This document shows, in pieces, positions 1-6,399 of a stretch of DNA of 64,000 nt. Position numbers and translations under genes: made by a program. Source of the DNA: Bradyrhizobium diazoefficiens. Its GTDB lineage: Bacteria > Pseudomonadota > Alphaproteobacteria > Rhizobiales > Xanthobacteraceae. The notes under the pieces were generated by a model, which had not been told where the DNA came from, did no database searches, and saw only the letters and a program-made list of their open reading frames with translations. Every line of letters begins with the position of its first letter. Positions within the stretch are counted from its first letter, which is position 1. The stretch lies in the NCBI RefSeq assembly GCF_016616885.1, contig NZ_CP067102.1:2198501-2262500 (forward strand). The letters are read 5' to 3'.

Positions 1-710
1 AGGAGCGGCGCGCCGTCGTCGTCCGCCTGCTCGTCGTGCCCGGCAAGATGAATCTCGCCAACGCGCGACAGCGGAAAATCGGCGAGATAGTCGAGCGCGG
101 AAAATCCATGATTGGTCGCCGATACGAACACATTGTTGATATCGAGCAGCAGGCCGCATCCGGTGCGCGCGGCGACGCTGCGGATGAAATCGGTCTCGCT
201 CATCGTCGTTTCGGTGAAGGCGAGATAGGTCGACGGGTTTTCCAGCAGGATCGGACGCCGGATCGCCTCCTGCATCTGGTCGATGTGATCGCAGACGTGA
301 CGCAGTGTCGCCTCGGTGTAGGGCAGCGGCAGCAGGTCGTTGAAAAAGCTGATCTCATGGGTCGACCAGGCCAGATGCTCGGACACCATGGCCGGCTGAT
401 AGCGCGCCACCAGGCCGCGGAAGCGGGCGAGGTGCGCCTTGTCGAGTGGCTGCGGTCCGCCGATCGACATGCAGACGCCGTGCAGCGAGAGCGGATGGTC
501 GCGACGGATCGCTTCCAGCGCGCGGTGTGGTGGCCCGCCCGCGCCCATGTAATTCTCGGCATGGACCTCGAAGAAGCCGCGCTGCGGGCCATTGGCGAGG
601 ATGGCGGCGAGGTGCTCGTGCTTGAAGCTGGTGCCGGCGACGCCGCCGATTGGCATCGGAAAGCGGAGGGGCATGGGTGTGGACAGGACAGGCCCGGCCG
701 CTATGTTCAT
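1..710 (-). CDS. MNIO (DUF692/UPF0276) bufferin maturase, 3' end cut by window
   Basis: Multinuclear non-heme iron-dependent oxidase of the DUF692 family. Family members install modified cysteines in small precursor peptides; BufB acts on copper-binding bufferins. Starts at ATG 710 behind a GGAGGAG ribosome site and stays open to the left window edge, giving about 236 residues of a protein usually near 280. Visible family signatures include [53 protein letters not shown] and IHLAGH, which carry the His, Asp, Glu and Asn residues that bind iron. It lies 45 bp downstream of a four-cysteine DUF2282 precursor gene, which supports the maturase role. The partner BufC would lie beyond the window. 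Confidence 0.9.
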   Translation of the reverse strand, partial: MNIAAGPVLSTPMPLRFPMPIGGVAGTSFKHEHLAAILANGPQRGFFEVHAENYMGAGGPPHRALEAIRRDHPLSLHGVCMSIGGPQPLDKAHLARFRGLVARYQPAMVSEHLAWSTHEISFFNDLLPLPYTEATLRHVCDHIDQMQEAIRRPILLENPSTYLAFTETTMSETDFIRSVAARTGCGLLLDINNVFVSATNHGFSALDYLADFPLSRVGEIHLAGHDEQADDDGAPL

Positions 711-755
711 GTTGCTCCTCCGCTTTCCTGCTTGGCGATGTTCCGGTTTGGAATC

Positions 756-1061
756 TCAGACCGGCTTCAGCGAGCCCTTCTTGCCGTTCGGCAGATCGAT
801 GCTGGTGCAGGTGCCGCCCTGGACGAATTTCCAGGCATTGCCCTGGAAGTCGGTGGTCGAGGTGCCCTGGCAGGTCGTGCCCGGCCCGGCCGCGCAATCG
901 TTCTGGCCCTTCAGCGCGACGCCAAAGCACTTCTCCTTCTTGGCGGCCATGGCCGCATCGCCTTCGGCCTTGGTGAGCGGGGCGGCGGTCGCGAGAGTGG
1001 CAAGCGCGGTCGACATGGCGCCGGCGAGAGCGAGCGTGGTGATGGCAAGTTTGGCAGACAT
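756..1061 (-). CDS. DUF2282 bufferin-like precursor peptide (BufA1 type)
   Basis: A 101-residue secreted peptide with an N-terminal signal sequence (about residues 1-27, ending LATAA) and four cysteines at 45, 56, 64 and 85 in the contexts [19 protein letters not shown] and GGTC. This four-Cys pattern matches DUF2282/BufA1 precursors, whose core cysteines are modified by the MNIO enzyme to give copper-binding peptides in the periplasm. Start ATG 1061 was chosen over the upstream ATG at 1097 because AGGAG precedes it by 8 bases and the signal peptide begins there. It is the first gene of a minus-strand operon with the MNIO gene. A copper-buffering role is inferred from the family. Confidence 0.85.
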   Translation of the reverse strand: MSAKLAITTLALAGAMSTALATLATAAPLTKAEGDAAMAAKKEKCFGVALKGQNDCAAGPGTTCQGTSTTDFQGNAWKFVQGGTCTSIDLPNGKKGSLKPV

Positions 1062-1116
1062 CGAGATTCTCCTGTTCAAGATTGCATCGCTTGGCAAGCG
1101 AGGCGCGCATTGTCCG

Positions 1117-1144
1117 GTTCGGTCAGCGCTCGGCTTGCGTTACC
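1117..1144 (-). promoter_or_regulatory. SigF (ECF)-like promoter for the bufferin operon
   Basis: On the minus strand GGTAACG (1144-1138) is followed after exactly 16 bases by CGAAC (1121-1117), about 55 bases before the precursor ATG. This resembles the GTAAC-N16-CGAA promoters used by the alphaproteobacterial heavy-metal ECF factor SigF, which is known to drive bufferin-type operons in Caulobacter. Assigned by eye only. Confidence 0.5.
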
Positions 1145-1380
1145 GATCGAGCCGATCACGAGTTCGTGAGACGGTTGGATGGGTGCACAGACCGTTCGCT
1201 TGGGCCGGTATTTGCGGGCAAAACGCGCGGCGAGGCCAATGCCTGGGCGCTATCGAGACGTTAGCGGCAGAGCATTGGCGGCGCATGGCGCTTGCGACAC
1301 GTAACGAACGCACGCGCGCCACGTAGAGCGATGGCAGGAGATCTGGCCGGTCGCGGCTTCGCCGGAGCACGGAAACCACG

Positions 1381-3477
1381 ATGAACGTTGATCCCGCACG
1401 GCACCTTCACGCGCTCGCCCGGTTGACGGTCAGCATCCGTCTCGCCGTCTCCGCGCTGGTGCTGGCCGCGATCCTGCTGACGGCAGCGCTCTCCAGCCTG
1501 CTGTGGTGGCGGACGGCGGAGGCGACCAGCCGGCAGCTTGCCTCGACCATCAACGAGCAGATCGTGGCGGCGGTCCGCAAGGAGGTTGCGGCCATCGTCG
1601 ACGAGGCGCGCGCCGCGCACACCGCGATCCGCACCCTGTTCCTCCAGAACGTGCTCGACACCCGCGAAGCCGACAAGCGCGAATTCGTGTTCCTGTCGCA
1701 GCTGCAATCGCAGGCGACGATCTCCTGGGTCGCCTTCGGCTGGCCCGATGGCTCGTTCTTCGCCGCGCACAAGCTCGGCGATCGGCGCCTGGAGATGATG
1801 GAGATTTCCCTGGCCGATCATCCGGGCGAGCGCCGCGTCGATGAATACGACGTCGTGCCCGGCGATATCGAATTCGCCAATCGCCGCTTCGAGCCGACCG
1901 GATTCCGCGTCGCCGATCAGGCCTGGTTCAAGGCCGGGCTCGCCGCGGACGACCCGCAATGGTTCAGGGTCATGGACCATCCGACCGGCCAGCGGCCGTC
2001 GATCGCCTTTGCGGGAGCGATCGATGTCTATCAGGAACGGCAGGGCGTTCTTGCCGTGGTCATCGAATACACCAGGCTTGCGCGCTTCCTGTCGCAGCTC
2101 GAGGTTGGGCGCACGGGAACGGCTTTCATCGTCGACGACAGCGGCGAGCTTGTCGCGGCACCGGACAAGAATGCCGACGAGCTGCATTCGGCACAGGGCG
2201 ACACCGCGCTGTTGCCGCTGGCGCGCACGGCACTTGCGAAAGCGGGGGAGGCCGGCCGCAAGGAAGCCTGGCGCAGCCGGCTCACTTCGCAAGGCGCGGC
2301 CTATGAAGTCGCGCTCACGCCATTGCCGTTTCCCGGCTGGTCGCTGGCAACAGTCATCCCGGAGGCCGAATTCCTCGGTCCGGTCGAGACCACGCTACGG
2401 CACCTGATCCTTGGCCTGGCCATCGGCGCGGTGCTCGCAGCACTGGCGTCGGCGGTACTTGCGCGTTCCGTCATTGCCGCGCCGCTGTCGCGCGTCGTCG
2501 GCGAGCTTCGTCATGTCGAAGCCTTCGCGTTGGAGCAGGTTCGCCGGCATCCGTCGCGAGTGAAGGAGATCGCGAGCCTGTCGGGCGCGATCGCCGAGAT
2601 GGCGTCGGGACTGTCCGCGTTCCGCAAGTTCATCCCGGCCGATCTGGTCCGCGCGCTGCTGCGCCAGGGCGTCGAGGCCAGGCCCGGCGGAAGCATCCAG
2701 GAGCTCAGCGTGATGTTCATCGACATTGCCGGCTTCACCGGATTGTCCGAGCGTCTCGGTGATCGCGTGGTGCCGCTGCTGTCGCGCTATCTCGACATCA
2801 CCTCGGAGACCATCGTCGCCAATGGCGGGACCATCGACAAGTTCATCGGCGACGCCGTGATGGCATTCTGGGGCGCGCCGCAGCCGCAAGCTGATCACGC
2901 CGCGCGATGCTGCCGCGCGGCGCTCGCCTGCCGCAGGGCGATCGAGCAGTCGGGCCTCGCCGACGATCTCGGCCAGCCGCTCCAGATCCGGATCGGCATC
3001 AATTCCGGCCGCATGCTGGTCGGCAATATCGGTTCGGAGCTGCGGCTGAACTACACCGTGATCGGCGACGCCGTGAACGTCGCGAGCCGGCTCGAAGGCG
3101 TCAACAAATCCTATGGAACGCAAATCCTGATCGGCGAGACCACCGAACGTCTCGCGCGCGGGGCCGTCGTCACGCGTGAGATCGACAGTATCGCGGTTTA
3201 CGGCCGGGAGGAGGGACTGTCCGTCCACGAGCTGATCGGGATCGCGAACGCGAGCGCAAGCAGCGGCGAGGCGACCGGCTGGATCGCGGACTACGCGCGC
3301 GGGCTGGCCAATTATCGCGCACGCCGGTTTGCCGCCGCGCTCGCCGATTTCGAAACCGTGTTGTCGCAGCGCGGCCACGATCGCCCGGCCGAGCTGATGC
3401 GCGACCGTTGCCGGCAGCTCGCGGCGGCCGCGCCCGATCCCGCCTGGCGGCCCGTGGCCGCGCTGACGTCGAAATAG
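1381..3477 (+). CDS. Membrane adenylate/guanylate cyclase with Cache sensor domain
   Basis: Class III nucleotide cyclase of 698 residues, predicted to make cAMP (or cGMP) at the inner membrane in response to a periplasmic ligand. Order: TM1 at about residues 21-43, a large periplasmic dCache-like sensor (45-335), TM2 at 341-364, a short HAMP-like linker, then the catalytic domain from about 440. The two metal-binding aspartates are D448 (VMFIDIAGF) and D491 (DKFIGDAVMAFWG). The adenine-site and transition-state motif is YTVIGDAVNVASRLE. About 100 residues with TPR-like helices follow. Start ATG 1381 has GGAG upstream. It is the first of three cyclase genes in 5 kb, all on the same strand. Confidence 0.9.
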   Translation: MNVDPARHLHALARLTVSIRLAVSALVLAAILLTAALSSLLWWRTAEATSRQLASTINEQIVAAVRKEVAAIVDEARAAHTAIRTLFLQNVLDTREADKREFVFLSQLQSQATISWVAFGWPDGSFFAAHKLGDRRLEMMEISLADHPGERRVDEYDVVPGDIEFANRRFEPTGFRVADQAWFKAGLAADDPQWFRVMDHPTGQRPSIAFAGAIDVYQERQGVLAVVIEYTRLARFLSQLEVGRTGTAFIVDDSGELVAAPDKNADELHSAQGDTALLPLARTALAKAGEAGRKEAWRSRLTSQGAAYEVALTPLPFPGWSLATVIPEAEFLGPVETTLRHLILGLAIGAVLAALASAVLARSVIAAPLSRVVGELRHVEAFALEQVRRHPSRVKEIASLSGAIAEMASGLSAFRKFIPADLVRALLRQGVEARPGGSIQELSVMFIDIAGFTGLSERLGDRVVPLLSRYLDITSETIVANGGTIDKFIGDAVMAFWGAPQPQADHAARCCRAALACRRAIEQSGLADDLGQPLQIRIGINSGRMLVGNIGSELRLNYTVIGDAVNVASRLEGVNKSYGTQILIGETTERLARGAVVTREIDSIAVYGREEGLSVHELIGIANASASSGEATGWIADYARGLANYRARRFAAALADFETVLSQRGHDRPAELMRDRCRQLAAAAPDPAWRPVAALTSK

Positions 3478-3478
3478 C

Positions 3479-3562
3479 AACGGCGAATACCGGCCCGACC
3501 ACAACGGCATCAGGGGCTACACCGCGGCCTACCACGCCGAAAGCCTCGACGCCAAGGCATGA
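3479..3562 (+). pseudogene. Possible 3' remnant of an unidentified gene
   Basis: Immediately after the cyclase stop, in another frame, a 27-codon stretch reads NGEYRPDHNGIRGYTAAYHA and a few more residues to a TGA at 3560-3562. Third positions are mostly G or C, like real genes here, but there is no start codon or domain. It could be the decayed C-terminus of a lost gene. I do not recognise the family. Confidence 0.2.
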
Positions 3563-3605
3563 GGCGATTAATGATGCGCGGTGATCCACGACGGGACGCC
3601 CGTAC

Positions 3606-4190
3606 ATGAAAACCACGCTGCTGAAATCCGAAGACTACACCCGCTCGCCCTGGAAGAACGGCGGCGGCATCTTTACCGATATCGCGGATGCGCATCGGCC
3701 GGGCGCGGCGGTGAAGGACTGGGACAGCCTGCTGTGGCGCTTCGCTTCCACGCCGATCGTGGCGCCCGGGCCGTTCTCCCACATGCCCGGCATCGACCGC
3801 CTGCAGATGGTGGTCGGTGGGCGCGGGCTGGTGCTGAAATCGCCCACGCAGGAGTTCGACGAGCGCGAGCCGTTCACGACCGTGCGCTTCACCGGTGAGA
3901 TGGCGATCGTGACCGCGCTCGAGGCCGGTCCAGTCGAGGTTGTCAATCTGATGGCGCGGCGCGGTGCGGCGGAGATCGGGTTGGAGGCGCTCAAGAAGCC
4001 CGGCGAGTGGGCACTGCCCGCTGGCACGCATCTCGTTTACGCGGCGCGCGGCGACTGCGGCATCCGTCTCGACGGAGCGGATTTTGCGATTTCGCACGAA
4101 AACACGTTGAAGGTCGAATTGACCGCGACCTCGACGCTCGCGCTCGTTTCGGGGTTGGCCGTGCTGGGGTCGATCAAAATCGTGGGCTGA
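3606..4190 (+). CDS. hutD: HutD family protein
   Basis: A 194-residue HutD-family cupin-like protein. HutD is linked to histidine utilisation regulation in pseudomonads and probably senses a pathway intermediate; its exact activity is unsettled. Family features are the N-terminal SPWKNGGG motif, WRFASTPI, and the following segment with PGIDRLQMVVGGRGL. Here it stands apart from any hut catabolic gene, between two cyclases, so any role in histidine breakdown is unproven. The start at ATG 3606 fits the family N-terminus (MKTTLLKSEDY). No clear ribosome site is visible just upstream. Confidence 0.8.
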   Translation: MKTTLLKSEDYTRSPWKNGGGIFTDIADAHRPGAAVKDWDSLLWRFASTPIVAPGPFSHMPGIDRLQMVVGGRGLVLKSPTQEFDEREPFTTVRFTGEMAIVTALEAGPVEVVNLMARRGAAEIGLEALKKPGEWALPAGTHLVYAARGDCGIRLDGADFAISHENTLKVELTATSTLALVSGLAVLGSIKIVG

Positions 4191-4304
4191 GCCGCGATCT
4201 TGTCCACCAGAGCGATGCGCACAATCCATGCAACTGGCTAGGTTGACGCGGCCGCGCCGCAACACGATATGTGCTCCGATGCAGACCGCCGCGAAGGGCA
4301 CGAT

Positions 4305-5510
4305 ATGAACGCGTCAGACAATATTGCCGCCACGCCACTGTCCGACGACGTCGTCGATTGGCTAACCAACGGCACCCGCGACCAGCGCTTCATCGACAAC
4401 ATTTTTGCCGAGATGTGCATCCGCCTGCAGCAGGCGGGGGTTCCACTCAAGCGGTCGACGCTTCACGTCCGCATCCAGCATCCGCAATGGCTGGGGGCCC
4501 GTATCATGTGGTCCGACGGCATGCGTGAGGCCGAGATCGGGCGGGTCGATTTCGATGTCATGGGACGCCCCGAATATATCGGCAGTCCCGCCAACGAGAT
4601 GTTCGACGGTGCAACCGAAGTGCGCGAGAAGCTGGAGCGGGATCCCGCGCTCGGCCGCAAGCATGCGCTTTATGACGAGATGCGGGCGATGGGCCTGACC
4701 GATTATGTCGCCTGGCCGCTCTACCACACCCTCGGCAAGCGTCATCTCATCACCTTCGCGACCGACCGCCCCGGCGGCTTCGACGATGCGCACATCGCGG
4801 CGCTGAAGAAAGTGTTGCCGGTGCTGGCGCTGGTCAGCGAGATCCGCGTCAAGAATCGCCTGGCGCGCACGCTGCTCGAGACCTATGTCGGCGCCCATGC
4901 CGGCGAGCTGATCCTCGCCGGCGCCACGCGTCGCGGCACCGGCACGACGGTGCGCGCCGCGATCATGATCTGCGACCTGCGCGATTTTACGAAAATCTCC
5001 GACAACTGGCCGCGCGACGACGTCATCGATCTCCTCAACGATTATTTCGACGCGATGTCCGATCCGATCACGCGGCATGGCGGCGAGATCCTGAAATTCA
5101 TCGGCGACGGCCTGCTGGCGATCTTTCCGCTTAGCCAGCCCAACGCCTGTGCCAATCTGCTGCGCGCGGTGACCGAGGCCAGGCAGGCCATGGCCGCGCT
5201 GAACCAGCGGAACAACAGCACGGGCCGTGCGCCGCTGAATTACGGCATCGGCGTCCATGTCGGCGACGTCATGTACGGCAATATCGGATCGACCAGCCGG
5301 CTCGACTTCACCGTGATCGGTCCCGCCGTCAACATGGCCTCGCGGCTCGAGGCGCTCACCAAGCAGATTGGCAAGCCGGTGCTGCTGTCGCGCGATTTTG
5401 CCGAGCTGGTGACGCCGGAGTTCGAGCTCGAGCGGGTCGGCCAGCACGCCGTGCGCGGTTTCAGCGAGCCGATCGAGCTGTTTGCGTTTCCGCCGGGCGC
5501 GGGGACGTAA
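4305..5510 (+). CDS. Soluble adenylate/guanylate cyclase
   Basis: Class III cyclase of 401 residues with no membrane segment. The N-terminal 195 residues form an uncharacterised regulatory region common to rhizobial cyclases (DDVVDWLTNGTRDQRFIDNI, VAWPLYHTLGKRH). The catalytic domain follows, with metal aspartates near D224 (MICDLRDFT) and D268 (KFIGDGLLAIF) and the motif FTVIGPAVNMASRLE. Proline replaces the usual Asp in VIGD, as in many members of this subfamily. ATG 4305 is preferred to 4269 because AAGGG lies just upstream and MNASD begins the conserved part. Product (cAMP or cGMP) cannot be told from sequence by eye. Confidence 0.85.
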   Translation: MNASDNIAATPLSDDVVDWLTNGTRDQRFIDNIFAEMCIRLQQAGVPLKRSTLHVRIQHPQWLGARIMWSDGMREAEIGRVDFDVMGRPEYIGSPANEMFDGATEVREKLERDPALGRKHALYDEMRAMGLTDYVAWPLYHTLGKRHLITFATDRPGGFDDAHIAALKKVLPVLALVSEIRVKNRLARTLLETYVGAHAGELILAGATRRGTGTTVRAAIMICDLRDFTKISDNWPRDDVIDLLNDYFDAMSDPITRHGGEILKFIGDGLLAIFPLSQPNACANLLRAVTEARQAMAALNQRNNSTGRAPLNYGIGVHVGDVMYGNIGSTSRLDFTVIGPAVNMASRLEALTKQIGKPVLLSRDFAELVTPEFELERVGQHAVRGFSEPIELFAFPPGAGT

Positions 5511-5601
5511 CGGCCGCGCTGCGTGCGCGCTGTTGCCAACGCGGAAGCGTCCAACTACGCTCCGCCTCAGCTCCGCCCGTCCAGCGATCCGCCGCAAACT
5601 C

Positions 5602-6399
5602 ATGCCCAAATTTCTTCGCATCGGCCTGCATCAGTCGAACGTGTCGGGATACACCTCAAAAGCGTGGTGCGTGCGGCGGGTCGGCTCGGCGGTGTTCCTG
5701 AAATGGGGCGCCGTGGAGGTGCAGGGCGCCGGCAACGGACGCAAGGTCTACTGGAGGCGTCTGCCGCAAGAGAAGACGATCCGCTGCGGCACAGCGCAGC
5801 GCGCCCAGGACTATACCAAATCCGCGATCGCGCGGCGGCGCAGCCATGATTATGAGCCGCTGACTGGCGCCATCGCGCCCCAGCGCAAATCCGCCAACAA
5901 CAGCGCCGACCTCAAGCAGGCGCTCGCCACGATCCTGATCGTCGACATCGTCGGCTCCACGGCAAAAGCCGCAAAGCTCGGCGATGCGCGCTGGACCAAG
6001 GTGATGGGCCTCTATTACGCGGCGGTCCGCAAAGAGCTGAAGTCCGCGCGCGGCAAGGAGGTCGTGACGACGGGCGACGGCGTGCTCGCCACCTTCAAGG
6101 CGCCGGCCGCCGGCATCAATTGCGCGACCGCGATTCGAGAGGCCGTGCGCACGCTCGGCCTCGATATCAGGGTTGGCTTACACGCCGGCGAATACACGAT
6201 CAGCGGCGGCGAGATGGTCGGCCTTGCCTTCCACATCTGCACCCGCGTCGCGGCAAAAGCCCGCGCCGGCGAAGTTCTGGTCTCGCGTGCGGTGAAGGAT
6301 TTGCTCCTGACGCAGTCCACCATCCGCCTGAGGGATCACGGCAGTCACCAGCTCAAGGGTGTGCCGGCGCGCTGGCGGCTCTATCGGGTTGAGGGTTAG
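5602..6399 (+). CDS. WGR-like domain fused to class III nucleotide cyclase
   Basis: 265-residue soluble protein. Residues 1 to about 90 look like a WGR domain: KAWCVRRVGSAVFLKWGAVE, a KVYWRR strand, a helix with AQDYTKSAIARR and a terminal RRSHDYEPL. Residues 105-265 are a compact cyclase domain with D115 (ILIVDIVGST), D159 (TTGDGVLATF), RVGLHAGE, HICTRVAAKARAGEVLVS and the LKGVPARWRLY tail typical of one bacterial cyclase group. His stands where other classes have Asn before the catalytic Arg. The start at 5602 is the first Met of the WGR-like part; the ribosome site is weak. WGR domains are otherwise known from PARPs and DNA-linked proteins. Confidence 0.75.
   Translation: MPKFLRIGLHQSNVSGYTSKAWCVRRVGSAVFLKWGAVEVQGAGNGRKVYWRRLPQEKTIRCGTAQRAQDYTKSAIARRRSHDYEPLTGAIAPQRKSANNSADLKQALATILIVDIVGSTAKAAKLGDARWTKVMGLYYAAVRKELKSARGKEVVTTGDGVLATFKAPAAGINCATAIREAVRTLGLDIRVGLHAGEYTISGGEMVGLAFHICTRVAAKARAGEVLVSRAVKDLLLTQSTIRLRDHGSHQLKGVPARWRLYRVEG

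Noticed and set aside
4362..5621. 419-codon minus-strand frame opposite the soluble cyclase
   Set aside because: Mirror frame without recognisable domains.
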